Assembly (NCBI GenBank): GCA_965215215.1
Contig: OZ244043.1
Span: 2,108,001-2,172,000 of the forward strand
DNA from: CALDTK01 sp965215215
GTDB taxonomy: Bacteria > Bacteroidota > Bacteroidia > Chitinophagales > Saprospiraceae
Length of the DNA: 64,000 nt
Direction of reading: 5' to 3'
Below, in pieces: positions 32,313 to 41,319 of the stretch. The position numbers were made by a program, and so were the translations under genes. Within the stretch, counting starts at the first letter, position 1; each line of letters begins with the position of its first letter. The notes below the pieces were generated by a model. That model was not told the origin of the DNA. It searched no databases and was given only the letters and a program-made list of their open reading frames with translations.

Positions 32313-34739
32313 ATCGCAACACTGCTACGCTGCACGTGTATCCTGGCGCTCCTGCTCGGCACGGCAACCCGCGTTTTGGCGCAAGCCCCCCGCACCGTCT
32401 CCGGGTACGTCGAAGATGCGAGTACCGGTGAGCGCCTCATCGGCGCCACGCTCTACGACGCTGCTACCCAGCTCGGGACGACCACCAACAACTTCGGCTT
32501 CTTCTCCTACACGTACAGCGCGGATACCCTCCGCCTGACGGCGGCCTACGTGGGGCTCGCGGATCGCGACACGATCCTCGTCGGCGGACCGATCGGCGAA
32601 CTCGTGCTCCGCCTGCAGTCGGCCAACGAGCTCGCGACCGTGGAGGTCCGCGCCACCGAATCCAAGGAGCGCATCCACGAGCGCGTGCAGATGTCGAGCA
32701 TCGACGTGCCCATCGAGCAGATCAAGCGCGCCCCGGCGCTCCTCGGCGAAACCGACGTGCTTAAGGCCATGCAGTACCTGCCCGGCGTATCGGGCGGCTC
32801 CGAGGGGACGGCCGGACTCTACGTGCGCGGCGGCTCGCCCGACCAAAACCTCATCCTCCTCGACGGGGTGCCCGTGTACAACGTGAGCCACGTGCTGGGT
32901 ATCTTCTCGGTATTTAATGCGGATGCGATCAACTCCGTTAACCTCGTAAAGGGCGGCTTCCCGGCGCGCTACGGCGGCCGCCTGTCGAGCGTCGTCGAGA
33001 TCAACATGCGCGACGGGCACGAGGACGAGTGGCACGGCGAGGGCGGCATCGGGCTCATCTCGAGTCGGCTAACCCTCGACGGACCCGTAGGCAAGAAGAC
33101 GCGCGTGCTCGTGGCCGGGCGCCGCACCTACGCCGACTTGATCGCGAAGCCCTTCATCGCACTGGCCAACCGGGAAAACGAAGACAGCAACTTCAAGCTC
33201 GCCCTCAACTTCTTCGACCTCAACGCCAAGGTGCGTCACGAGCTCGACGAGCGACACACGCTGTACTTCAGTGGCTACCTCGGGGGCGACGTGTTCGGCC
33301 TCGACGACAGCTACACGTACGACGACGGGCAGGGACCGTCCGCGGACAGCTACGGCGGGGGCGTCAACTGGGGAAACAAGATCGGCGCCGCCCGCTGGAA
33401 CTACGAGCTCGGTCCGCGCCTCTTCCTCAACACCACCGCGACTTTCAGCGACTACACCATCGACTTCGAGAGCCGGTACGAGTACACCCAGGATACGACC
33501 CGGGAAAACTACCTCGCCCGCTACCGCTCGGGCATCCGTGACTACGGCCTGCGCGCCGACCTCAGCTTTATCCCCAATCCGAATCACTACCTCCGCGCCG
33601 GCCTCGGCGCCACGCACCACACCTACTCCCCGGGGGCGCTTACCTCGCGCTACACGTCGAATATCGAACAGACGAAATCGGCGCTCGGCTCCAGCAACGA
33701 GGAGGCCGTCGAGCTCGCCGCCTACGTGGAGGACGAGTGGCGGCTTTCGCCAAAACTCGCCGTCAACGCGGGTCTGCACCTCAGCGGCTTCAACAACGAC
33801 ACCGCCTACGCCAGTTTGCAACCCCGCGTGGCGGCGCGGTACGTTTTGCCGAAAGGCTACGGGCTCAAGGCCAGCTTCGCGCAGATGACGCAGTTCGTCA
33901 ACTTGCTCACGAGCGAGGCGCTGAGTCTGCCGACCGACCTGTGGGTCCCCTCCAACGAGCGCGTGCTCCCACAACGCTCCTGGCAGGCGGCCCTCGGCGG
34001 GGCGAAGGAGTTTGACGGCGGCTACGAGCTGAGCGCCGAGGCCTTTTACAAATCCATGGACAACGTAGTGAGCTACCGACCGGGCAGCTCCTTTTTCGAC
34101 TTCCGACTCGAGCAGGAGTGGGAGGATAAGGTGGTGCAGGGCAGCGGCGAGGTGTACGGCCTGGAGCTGCTCGCGCAGAAGAAGCTCGGGCGCACCACCG
34201 GGTGGCTCGGCTACACGCTCTCCTGGAACAACCGTACGTTCGCCGAAATCAACGGTGGGGAGGCTTTCCCCTTCCGCTACGACCGGCGCCACGATTTTAG
34301 CGCGCTCGTTTCGTACCGGATCAACGACTACATCACGTTTACGGGGGCCTGGATTTTTGCGACGGGCAACGCGATTACGATCCCGCGATTCGTGCAGGCC
34401 GGCAACTTCGAGGAGGTCGATATCTACTCCTACGATCAGAATTTCCAAACCTTCTCTACCGCCAGAGGACTGGGCTACCGGGAGTACGAGCAGGGTGCCG
34501 GAAAAAACGAATACCGACTTTCGAACACCCACCGGCTCGACCTGAGCTTCGAGTTTCGCAAACAGAAGAAGTGGGGGGAGCGCGCCTGGGTGGTGGGAGC
34601 GTACAATGCCTACAGCCACAAGAATCCTTTCTTCGTGTTGGCGAAGAACACGTACGAAAATGGACAGCGGCAGCGTGGCTTCCAGGAGGTCAGCATCCTG
34701 CCCGTAATTCCCTCCGTGTCTTACAACTTCAAGTTTTAG
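32313..34739 (+). CDS. TonB-dependent outer-membrane receptor
   Basis: The frame encodes a signal peptide (CILALLLGTATRVLAQA), a carboxypeptidase-regulatory-like domain (VSGYVEDASTGERLIGATLYD), a plug domain (TDVLKAMQYLPGV, GLYVRGGSPDQNLILLDGVPVYN) and a beta-barrel ending in the aromatic-rich IPSVSYNFKF. It imports a large nutrient across the outer membrane using TonB energy. No ATG, GTG or TTG precedes the signal peptide in frame between the stop at 32226 and TTG 32376. The given start is an ATC whose change from ATG would give a perfect leader; CTG 32322 is an alternative. It forms an operon with the DUF4249 gene 2 bases downstream. Confidence 0.88.
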   Translation: MATLLRCTCILALLLGTATRVLAQAPRTVSGYVEDASTGERLIGATLYDAATQLGTTTNNFGFFSYTYSADTLRLTAAYVGLADRDTILVGGPIGELVLRLQSANELATVEVRATESKERIHERVQMSSIDVPIEQIKRAPALLGETDVLKAMQYLPGVSGGSEGTAGLYVRGGSPDQNLILLDGVPVYNVSHVLGIFSVFNADAINSVNLVKGGFPARYGGRLSSVVEINMRDGHEDEWHGEGGIGLISSRLTLDGPVGKKTRVLVAGRRTYADLIAKPFIALANRENEDSNFKLALNFFDLNAKVRHELDERHTLYFSGYLGGDVFGLDDSYTYDDGQGPSADSYGGGVNWGNKIGAARWNYELGPRLFLNTTATFSDYTIDFESRYEYTQDTTRENYLARYRSGIRDYGLRADLSFIPNPNHYLRAGLGATHHTYSPGALTSRYTSNIEQTKSALGSSNEEAVELAAYVEDEWRLSPKLAVNAGLHLSGFNNDTAYASLQPRVAARYVLPKGYGLKASFAQMTQFVNLLTSEALSLPTDLWVPSNERVLPQRSWQAALGGAKEFDGGYELSAEAFYKSMDNVVSYRPGSSFFDFRLEQEWEDKVVQGSGEVYGLELLAQKKLGRTTGWLGYTLSWNNRTFAEINGGEAFPFRYDRRHDFSALVSYRINDYITFTGAWIFATGNAITIPRFVQAGNFEEVDIYSYDQNFQTFSTARGLGYREYEQGAGKNEYRLSNTHRLDLSFEFRKQKKWGERAWVVGAYNAYSHKNPFFVLAKNTYENGQRQRGFQEVSILPVIPSVSYNFKF
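32373..32387 (+). repeat. Mini-hairpin element encoding a signal-peptidase site, loop GCAA
   Basis: GTTTTGGCGCAAGCC encodes VLAQA at the end of the TonB receptor signal peptide. Confidence 0.8.
33742..33756 (-). repeat. Mini-hairpin element, stem GGC/GCC, loop GAAA
   Basis: The reverse complement reads GTTTTGGCGAAAGCC. It is antisense in the barrel region of the TonB receptor gene (encodes LSPKL). Confidence 0.8.
33843..33857 (+). repeat. Mini-hairpin element, stem GCC/GGC, loop GAAA
   Basis: GTTTTGCCGAAAGGC is sense in the TonB receptor gene (encodes VLPKG), 86 bases after an inverted copy. Confidence 0.8.
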
Positions 34740-34741
34740 CT

Positions 34742-35740
34742 ATGCGCTTCCGCAAAACGCACTTCGCGTGGTTACCTACCGCCGTCGTCGTACTCACCTC
34801 GGGGTTCGGAGGTTGTACGGATGCCTTCGTTACCGACATAGACGTACCCTTACCGGATGCCGGGGAGGAACTCGTGATCGAGGCTACGCTGCGACCGGAC
34901 GACACCTCCTACGTCTACGTGACCCGGCCGATTGCATTGAACGGCGGAGGCGACGTCGTCGGGGTGCCGGACGCTTCGGTGAGCTTACGGATAGACGGCG
35001 CGACCGTCGCGACGTTTGAGGAGGTGGAACGTAAGGTCACCTCCGGTTCTCAGCACATCTTCTACGATGGATCCGAAGACGATTTGGATAGCCTCGACGC
35101 GGTAAGCGTGTACCTCGCGGTGCTCCCGGACGAGCTCTTCGCGCCCGGCAAGGTGTTCGAGCTCGAGGTTACCCCGCCCGGGGGCGAGTCGACCACTGCG
35201 CGCCAGCCCGTGCCGACGCCCGGGGATTTTAGGTCTATTACCCTAAGCGAACGGGAGTTCGAGGTTTCGATCGGCTTCACCATCGAAGATGCGCCGGGCG
35301 GGGGCGCCTACATGATGGAGGGGGAGCAGATTTACTACACACGCGCTTACGACAGTACCGGACAGGATGCCGGGCAACTCGACTCGTCGATAACCGATTT
35401 GCGCTTCAGCACGGGAGACGAGTTCGACTACGTGGACTACGATACGCGCTTCTACACGAGGGACGGTGGATTCGAGGGTGGTGCGGCCGCTTTCCGGCTC
35501 GATACCTACCTGCCGAGCTCTTGCTCCGGCTGCGACGATGTGCCTAACTCGCGCCTGGTGCTCGCCTTCCGGACGGTCAATCCCCTCGCCGTCGAGTACT
35601 ACGACGCACTGCGAAGTTTGTACGACTCGAAGGACAACCCCTTCGTTGAACCTGTAGTTATCCCCAGCGCTTTCGAGGGTGGGCGGGGGATGCTGATCGT
35701 GCAGAGTCGGGCTACGGTAGTTGATCTCGAGGTGCAGTAG
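34742..35740 (+). CDS. DUF4249 lipoprotein, partner of the TonB receptor
   Basis: The 332-residue protein has a lipoprotein signal with lipobox TSGFGGC. It continues with the DUF4249 pattern: EELVIEATLRPDDTSYVYVTRPIALN, VPDASVSLRIDG, PGKVFELEVTPPGG, and late in the protein a CSGCDD pair. DUF4249 proteins regularly follow TonB receptors in Bacteroidota and are thought to act as surface partners, comparable in position to SusD. The ATG is 2 bases after the receptor stop. A mini-hairpin overlaps the start (encodes FRK). Confidence 0.85.
   Translation: MRFRKTHFAWLPTAVVVLTSGFGGCTDAFVTDIDVPLPDAGEELVIEATLRPDDTSYVYVTRPIALNGGGDVVGVPDASVSLRIDGATVATFEEVERKVTSGSQHIFYDGSEDDLDSLDAVSVYLAVLPDELFAPGKVFELEVTPPGGESTTARQPVPTPGDFRSITLSEREFEVSIGFTIEDAPGGGAYMMEGEQIYYTRAYDSTGQDAGQLDSSITDLRFSTGDEFDYVDYDTRFYTRDGGFEGGAAAFRLDTYLPSSCSGCDDVPNSRLVLAFRTVNPLAVEYYDALRSLYDSKDNPFVEPVVIPSAFEGGRGMLIVQSRATVVDLEVQ
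34744..34758 (-). repeat. Mini-hairpin element over the DUF4249 gene start, loop GGAA
   Basis: The reverse complement reads GTTTTGCGGAAGCGC. It is antisense and shares its last base with the G of the ATG. Confidence 0.75.
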
Positions 35741-35745
35741 CTCGC

Positions 35746-36618
35746 CTAACGTACCCCGCCGAGGTACCGAAACCGCAGCACCTCGGCCTGCCGCAGCTTC
35801 CCCTCGCTCGAGAGCAGCAGGTCCCCGTTCGGGAGGAAAGCGAGCCCCTCCGGCTGCTCGAGCCCGGCGGGGCGCAAATCCCAGGTGGCCACCACCTCGC
35901 CCGTGGTGTCGAGTGAGATGAGTGATTCACGCTTGGAGGAGAGTACCACGATGTGGCCCGTAACCGGGTGCACCGCGAGCGCCGAAGGGCGCAGCCGGCC
36001 TTTGCCGGGCACCTCGGCGGGGTCGATTGAGAAGAGCGGTCCGGAACCCAGGAGCTTCCCCCCGAAATCGGCGCCGTAAAGGCGGTTACGGCCTTTCTCG
36101 TCCTCCTCCTTGCAGACCACCAACAAGCGCTTCCCGTCGCTGCCGAGCCCCTCGGCGTTGCAGGCTTCGGCCCCGAGCCCGAGGTCGAAGGGGAGGTCGG
36201 TCGTGTGCCCGGAAGACCAGTCGCGTAGCATCATCCCCGAACCGTCGGAGCGCAGCGCGAAGAGCCGATCGGCGGCCAACTCCACCCCCTCGTAATCGCC
36301 CCGCCTGCCGAAGGGGATGCGGTCGGTGACGGCGCCCGTCTCGAGGGAGAGGGCGTAGAGTACGCCGGACTCATCCTCCACCGCGCCGAGGTATCCGTCG
36401 TTGACGACGGTGAGCGCCGAAATCTCGCGGAGCTCCGTAGGGAGAGCGAAGCGCGCCTCGGGTGCTTTGAAGCGGTAAGGTGGCTCGCTATATGCAGTGG
36501 GTACCTCGCCTTCCGGCAAAACGGACGGTGCTTCTTCTTCGATCGCGGCCTCACGCCGGCCGCAGGCGGCGCAGGCGAGCGTTAGGACGAAGTAGAGGGC
36601 GATGCTCGGGTTGGCCAT
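35746..36618 (-). CDS. SdiA-regulated-type beta-propeller lipoprotein
   Basis: The 290-residue protein starts at ATG 36618 with a lipoprotein signal (FVLTLACAACG). Its body has the repeated strand pattern of the SdiA-regulated / phytase-like propeller family: LREISALTVVNDGYLGAVEDESGVLYALSLETG, YEGVELAADRLFALRSDG, EGLGSDGKRLLVVCKE, ALAVHPVTGHIVVLSS, EGLAFLPNGDLLLSSEG. Substrate or partner is unknown. It converges on the DUF4249 gene and is divergent from the EEP-family gene. A mini-hairpin encodes SVLPEGE just after the lipobox linker. Confidence 0.75.
   Translation of the reverse strand: MANPSIALYFVLTLACAACGRREAAIEEEAPSVLPEGEVPTAYSEPPYRFKAPEARFALPTELREISALTVVNDGYLGAVEDESGVLYALSLETGAVTDRIPFGRRGDYEGVELAADRLFALRSDGSGMMLRDWSSGHTTDLPFDLGLGAEACNAEGLGSDGKRLLVVCKEEDEKGRNRLYGADFGGKLLGSGPLFSIDPAEVPGKGRLRPSALAVHPVTGHIVVLSSKRESLISLDTTGEVVATWDLRPAGLEQPEGLAFLPNGDLLLSSEGKLRQAEVLRFRYLGGVR
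36508..36522 (-). repeat. Mini-hairpin element, stem GCC/GGC, loop GGAA
   Basis: The reverse complement reads GTTTTGCCGGAAGGC. It is sense in the SdiA-regulated-type gene, in the flexible linker after the lipobox. Confidence 0.8.
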
Positions 36619-36741
36619 CGGGGCGAAATGTGACTCGCTTGCACTAACGTCGGTAAAGTGCGTTTTACGACGAGGGTAATATCCGACACCGACCTACACA
36701 CTAGTTTGCAGCTTGCGCTAAACCCCGACCTCGACTTGCCC

Positions 36742-37854
36742 ATGCTGATCCTGCGCGTTATCGCATACGTACTCGCCGGATTAGGTGTGGTGGGCACCCT
36801 GCTTCCCTTTCTGCCCTACGACGACTACTGGATCCGTATGTGGGATTACCCCCGCGCCCAGCTCGCGTTCGTGTTGCTCGCGGCGCTCGTACTGCTCGGG
36901 ATCACGCTGTACTCGGCGGGCTACACGCTGCTGTCGCTCACGGTAGTCGGTCTGTGCGCGCTGAGCAGCGTGTATCAAGTCTCGCGCATCCTTCCGTACA
37001 CCCCGCTCTGGGCAAAACAGGTGGCGGACGTCTCGGAGGCGTCCGCCCCGGGGCGCGATGCGGGTCTGCACCTGTTGATGAGCAACGTGCTGCAAGACAA
37101 CGAGGCGCACGACCGGTTGCTCGAACTCGTCGAAACCGAGCAACCGGACGTCCTGCTCACGCTCGAAACGAACCAAACCTGGCAGGATGCACTCGACGAG
37201 GGCCTGGCGAGCGACTATCGTTTTACCGTGAAGGTGCCCCTCGAGAACCGCTACGGGATGCACCTGTACAGTAAGCTGCCGATTCGCAATGAACGCGTGA
37301 TGCACCTCATCGCGGACAGCATCCCGAGCATCTACGCGCAGGTCGAGCTAAAGGACGGCACCTGGGTCGAAGTGTACGCGGTGCACCCGCCCCCACCGAG
37401 CCCCACCGAGGAATCGACGAGCACCGGCCGCGACGCCGAGCTCGCGATCGTGGGTCGTCGCGTGACCGAGCGCGGCAACGCCAACACCATCGTATTCGGC
37501 GATTTGAACGACGTGGCTTGGTCGCGTTCGACACGGCTCTTCCAGCGACTCTCCGGGTTGCTCGACCCGCGGCGCGGCCGCGGACTCTTCGCCTCCTACA
37601 ACGCCAACTACTGGTTCGCGCGCTGGCCGCTCGACCACGTGTTTCACGCCGAGCAGTTCCAGGTCGTGGACCTGCGGCGACTCCCGGCGATCGGCTCGGA
37701 TCATTTCCCCATCTCCGTCAAGCTGCGCCACGTACCTAATCCGGTGGAGCCGGTAAAGGCCCCGCAGCGCGAGGAGGACGACGAAGAGGAGGCCGACGAG
37801 ACGATCCGGACCGCCAAGCAGGGTGAGGTCGACGGGCTACTGATCGAGGATTGA
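36742..37854 (+). CDS. Membrane-anchored endonuclease/exonuclease/phosphatase (EEP) family protein
   Basis: The 370-residue protein has three N-terminal membrane helices (about residues 3-80) and then an EEP catalytic domain with the expected residues: Asn in LLMSNVLQDN, Glu in VLLTLETNQTW, the Asp/Asn pair in VFGDLNDVAWS and Asp-His in AIGSDHFPISV. The tail is highly acidic (REEDDEEEADE). The start is ATG 36742; an in-frame ATG at 36658 would place a polar segment before the first helix. Related proteins cut phosphodiesters in nucleic acids or phospholipids; the substrate is unknown. Confidence 0.85.
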   Translation: MLILRVIAYVLAGLGVVGTLLPFLPYDDYWIRMWDYPRAQLAFVLLAALVLLGITLYSAGYTLLSLTVVGLCALSSVYQVSRILPYTPLWAKQVADVSEASAPGRDAGLHLLMSNVLQDNEAHDRLLELVETEQPDVLLTLETNQTWQDALDEGLASDYRFTVKVPLENRYGMHLYSKLPIRNERVMHLIADSIPSIYAQVELKDGTWVEVYAVHPPPPSPTEESTSTGRDAELAIVGRRVTERGNANTIVFGDLNDVAWSRSTRLFQRLSGLLDPRRGRGLFASYNANYWFARWPLDHVFHAEQFQVVDLRRLPAIGSDHFPISVKLRHVPNPVEPVKAPQREEDDEEEADETIRTAKQGEVDGLLIED

Positions 37855-38143
37855 CGCCGGGAGTGCGCGGCCCCGAGCGTCGCTGTACTTATTCCACACA
37901 ACCTCGGGTAGCTTGATCTAGTGTTTACCTGGATGTTTGTATGCATCTTGCGTGAGCATGACAGATCTCCGCGATGCCTTGTGGATAGTTCTACACCAAC
38001 CTATTGCCGGATATAGGGGTTTTCCGTGAAATTTGTCCAGAGAACTGATCCGCGCAGAACGATTACCTTTGTCAGGTCGCGTCGTCATACCCAAGTGTTT
38101 GTACGAGTCGACCGCCTTCCAGCAAATAGTGTTTCATAGTGCT
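37855..38143. other. Gene-free stretch with a promoter-like box
   Basis: No coding sequence is supported. A TACCTTTG box at 38064-38071 points toward the terminator at 38144-38185, so a short non-coding transcript of about 110 bases is possible. A good -33 element at the usual distance is not seen. Confidence 0.4.
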
Positions 38144-38185
38144 GCCGGCCTCTCGCCCTTTGGGGTGAGGGCCGGCTTTTTGCGT
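38144..38185 (+). terminator. Strong Rho-independent terminator
   Basis: GCCGGCC pairs with GGCCGGC, with a second inner stem CTCGCCC/GGGTGAG (one G-T pair), then TTTTT. It lies 290 bases after the EEP gene. Confidence 0.8.
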
Positions 38186-38200
38186 TAACGGTTTCGCTTA

Positions 38201-38360
38201 GAGCCTGTCTAAGAACTTGCTGATCGACTGAAAATCGGTCGATCTGGAGCTCTCCGTCGTCTGGAAGCCTCACGATAGCGCGGCTATTCCTCCGTTTTCT
38301 TCCTCGATGAGCTCCAAATCGGCTGCGATTTCGCCAGATCGCAAGTCCCTAGACAGGCTC
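38201..38360. mobile_element. 160-bp MITE-like element inserted at the lpxK stop codon
   Basis: The ends are imperfect inverted repeats: GAGCCTGTCTAAGAACTTGC at the left, and at the right the complement of GAGCCTGTCTAGGGACTTGC. TTA flanks both sides (38198-38200 and 38361-38363), a 3-base target duplication. The interior has no coding capacity but has a GATCGAC/GTCGATC hairpin. The right-hand TTA is the complement of the lpxK stop codon TAA. Confidence 0.7.
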
Positions 38361-39428
38361 TTAAGCCCTAAATTCGAGTAGCCGGTTCCGGACCCAGTCG
38401 TCGAAACCTCTCCCCGGTGGTTCGGCGAAGAATGCGACCTCCGCCGGCAGGGCGAAGAGGGGTAAGTTTTGTTCGCGTAGGTAGGGTTCGTGGGCGTAGA
38501 GCCGCATCGCGTCCTTCTCGGTCGTGAGGATGAGCTTGCGTGGATTCTCGATGTCGTGGAATAGGCGGGTCATACGACCTAGGTCTCGTTTCGTGAACTC
38601 GTGGTGATCGCCGAAGGGTAGGTCGTGGATCTCGGCTACCAGGGGGGTAAGTCCGGCGCGTAGGTAGTCGACCCGCGCGATGGCGGTGACGAGCAGCACG
38701 TCGAGGGTCGCATCGAGCGAGATCCGGTGGCGCGGGTCGAGGACGAGCCAGGGGTAGCCGTAGGTGTAGCGCGAGAAGAAGACGCGTTGCCGCGGGGTGG
38801 GGGACAGCTCCTCGATCAGCTCGGCGCGCCGGGTTGCACTGAGGTCGTCCGGGCACTTGGTAACCACGACCGCGTCGGCCCGATCGGCGCCGGTCGGCCA
38901 CTCGCGGAGTCGACCGACGGGCATCAGGCTGTCCGTCCAGTAGGGGCGGTCGTACTCGGTGAGCAGCAAGTTGACGGCGGGCTGGAGGGCGAGGTTTTGG
39001 AAGGCGTCGTCGAGGAGTACCACCTGGGTATCGGGGGCGTACTGCACGAGGTTCGAGATGCCGAAGACCCGGTCTTCGCTCACGGACACCGCCAACTCCG
39101 GAAACTTGCGTTTGAGCTGGAGGGGTTCGTCGCCGACCTCACGTGCGGAGTCGGCGGCCGACAGGTACCGAAAGCCGGAGGTCTTCCTGCCGTAGCCGCG
39201 GGAGAGGGTGCCGACGTGCAGGTAGTCTTGGAGGAGGCGGACCAAGTACTCGGTGTGGGGCGTCTTGCCGGCGCCACCCACGCTGAGGTTGCCGACGGCG
39301 ATGGTGGGGAGGCTGAAGTTGACGCGCCGCAGCAAGCCGACCCGGTAGAGGAGCAAGCGGAGCTCGACGAGGAGTCCGAAGAGCGCCGCGAGGGGGGCGG
39401 CGAGGATGCGGAGGATACGGGTGCGCAA
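38361..39428 (-). CDS. lpxK: Tetraacyldisaccharide 4'-kinase
   Basis: The 355-residue protein phosphorylates the 4' position of the lipid A precursor disaccharide at the inner membrane. Landmarks are an N-terminal hydrophobic helix, the P-loop VGNLSVGGAGKTP (45-57), SRGYGRK, a GDEPLQLKRK-like segment, VLLDDAFQ and TTEKDAMRL. The start is TTG (MRTRILRILA) at 39428. It is a single gene here; the stop codon is formed at the edge of a 160-bp MITE. A near-palindromic GTTACTTACGTAAAC lies 36 bases upstream. Confidence 0.93.
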   Translation of the reverse strand: MRTRILRILAAPLAALFGLLVELRLLLYRVGLLRRVNFSLPTIAVGNLSVGGAGKTPHTEYLVRLLQDYLHVGTLSRGYGRKTSGFRYLSAADSAREVGDEPLQLKRKFPELAVSVSEDRVFGISNLVQYAPDTQVVLLDDAFQNLALQPAVNLLLTEYDRPYWTDSLMPVGRLREWPTGADRADAVVVTKCPDDLSATRRAELIEELSPTPRQRVFFSRYTYGYPWLVLDPRHRISLDATLDVLLVTAIARVDYLRAGLTPLVAEIHDLPFGDHHEFTKRDLGRMTRLFHDIENPRKLILTTEKDAMRLYAHEPYLREQNLPLFALPAEVAFFAEPPGRGFDDWVRNRLLEFRA

Positions 39429-39544
39429 GGGAGGGCAAAGAAAGGGGCTTCCGCACCGACTCGTTACTTACGTAAACGCAGCGTAACCGATCTTACATAT
39501 CAACTCACGTCCGTAGGCGGAACGTTCTGACTTTCGAAACTCGC

Positions 39545-39931
39545 TTATACGGTTAGGTGGTCGAGGACATCTTCGCCACCAGTTTTTGGGTTAGGACCGT
39601 ACTGGTTGGTACCCGGCTCGGAATCCTGGGCAAACCAGAAGAGAAGTAAGAAGGCACCGATAACCGTGAGTAGGATTAAGTACCACCAGCCGCTACGACC
39701 GATATCGTGTAACCTCCTTACGCCAACTGCTATCCCCGGAATGAGTACGACCAGGCCGTAGAGATTCGCGAGTAGTCCGGCGGTCTCACCGAGAAGACCT
39801 AGCGCGATGCTTAGCACGAAGCTGACGATGAAATTGACTAGGGTGAAGTACCAGTACTCACTTCGGCGACTCCTGCCCGTAAACGTTGCGTACCTGGAAA
39901 AGGCAAGCTTCCAATAGTCGATAGCTCCCAT
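39545..39931 (-). CDS. DUF805 membrane protein
   Basis: The 128-residue protein carries the DUF805 (YhaH-like) pattern: YWKLAFSRYATFTGRSRRSEYWYFTLVNFI at the start, then hydrophobic helices, then VRRLHDIGRSGWWYLI and a short polar tail (PGTNQYGPNPK). It has four membrane segments. Function is unknown; members are frequent in bacteria. It stands alone between lpxK and the DUF2851 gene. Confidence 0.9.
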   Translation of the reverse strand: MGAIDYWKLAFSRYATFTGRSRRSEYWYFTLVNFIVSFVLSIALGLLGETAGLLANLYGLVVLIPGIAVGVRRLHDIGRSGWWYLILLTVIGAFLLLFWFAQDSEPGTNQYGPNPKTGGEDVLDHLTV

Positions 39932-39993
39932 GTGCGTTGGCTTTGAATTGATGTCAATATAGACGCCTTACCAAGATTTTGTCCCTCGGAAGC

Positions 39994-41319
39994 CTAGGCC
40001 GCAACCAAAGACTCCCTAACCTGGGTAGCCAACTCCCTCTCGAAGCCCCCGCGCTTGAGCAGGCTGTGACCGATCGCGCACTCCAAACACCGGCGGGGGG
40101 TGCAGTACTCCCTGCGGAGGGTAAGTAGACCCTGGCTCTCCGCCGCGTTCTCGGCGACGAGACCGACGGTACGCCACTGCTCGATGAGGTGATTCCGTTC
40201 GCTCGGTAAGCTCGCGAGCAGTTCGAGCGCGCGCTCCTCGAGCTTCGCCCGCCCCTGCAACCGACCGTAGAGGAACACGAAGGGGACTACCGCATTGATG
40301 AGTACGGCGTGCGCGCTGGCCTTGCCGATCACCTTGCGGCGCGGCGGACTCGGGCGGTCGGGGAGGTAATGCGTGCGCCAGTAGTCGTGGGGCTCGTGCT
40401 GGAGATGCTCGAGCAGTCCCTTCGCTCCCTCGATCTCGAGGTAGGGGCTAAAGACCCGCGGCTCCGCACGTACGACGGCGGCGAGCTGAACGAGCCGCAT
40501 GCTCGGGAAACTCGCCGGCCGCAGGCCCCGGAAGTTCCACATCTCCCGGGGCAGCGCCTCGATCCCGTGTTTGTGTGCGAGGTGGGCGAATTCACGTTGG
40601 AGCTGGCGTGGGTACTCGTCGAGGTACTCGCCGTCGAGCAGTCCGGCCGTTCCGAGCAGGAGCGCCTCGAGGGCGATTTGGTCGCTGCGGTAGCGCTGGA
40701 GGAGACCGAGGGGCAATCGGTCCAGCAGCTGATCCATCGTAGCGGCGTTGAGCGGTAGGCCCAGGCAGCGGGCCAGTTGGTGGAAGAAAGCACCGTCCCA
40801 ATCCCCCCGCTTAGCGGCGAGTAGCTCGTGCAGCTCGTTCGTTTTGCGTTCGAGCCGCTGGAGGGTCATGCGCTCCATCCAGCCGAGCAGTACGAGGTCC
40901 GGAACCTCCCCGAGCCGCGACTGACACGGGATGGCGTTTTCGGCGGCGGCGAGCTCGGTGTAGCGGGCGACGAGCTGGCCGTCGACGCGACCCGACAGCA
41001 GGAGCGTAGGCAACGGAAGTCCGCGCGCGCTGAGCACCGGTTCGTCGTCCTCCCAAACTACGTGGAGCACGACGTTGTCGTAGGCCGGATCGTGCTGGTG
41101 GCGGTGGTGGTGCCAGTCGGAGGCTTTGAGGTGCATCTCGATGTGGCCGGCCCAGACGGTGTCGCCAAGTCGGATGCGACCTTCCGAGAAATCGGGTCCG
41201 CTGCCGGTGTTGTACTGGCCGAATTGGAGGATTTCTAGGGGGTGTCCGTCCGTAGTACGGAGGTTCTCGAGGTCGATGCGGCGTGTGCGCCAGAGGTAAT
41301 GGAGGAAGGCTTCTTTCAT
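39994..41319 (-). CDS. DUF2851 family protein
   Basis: The 441-residue protein matches the Bacteroidota-specific DUF2851 family: FLHYLWRTRRIDLENLRTTDG, the metal-site-like PDFSEGRIRLGDTVWAGHIEMHLKASDW, then HDPAYDNVVLHVVWEDDE, and a C-terminal cysteine cluster YCTPRRCLECAIGH. The His/Asp pattern near the N-terminus suggests a nuclease-like active site, but the role is not established. It is cytoplasmic by the lack of a leader. Confidence 0.88.
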   Translation of the reverse strand: MKEAFLHYLWRTRRIDLENLRTTDGHPLEILQFGQYNTGSGPDFSEGRIRLGDTVWAGHIEMHLKASDWHHHRHQHDPAYDNVVLHVVWEDDEPVLSARGLPLPTLLLSGRVDGQLVARYTELAAAENAIPCQSRLGEVPDLVLLGWMERMTLQRLERKTNELHELLAAKRGDWDGAFFHQLARCLGLPLNAATMDQLLDRLPLGLLQRYRSDQIALEALLLGTAGLLDGEYLDEYPRQLQREFAHLAHKHGIEALPREMWNFRGLRPASFPSMRLVQLAAVVRAEPRVFSPYLEIEGAKGLLEHLQHEPHDYWRTHYLPDRPSPPRRKVIGKASAHAVLINAVVPFVFLYGRLQGRAKLEERALELLASLPSERNHLIEQWRTVGLVAENAAESQGLLTLRREYCTPRRCLECAIGHSLLKRGGFERELATQVRESLVAA

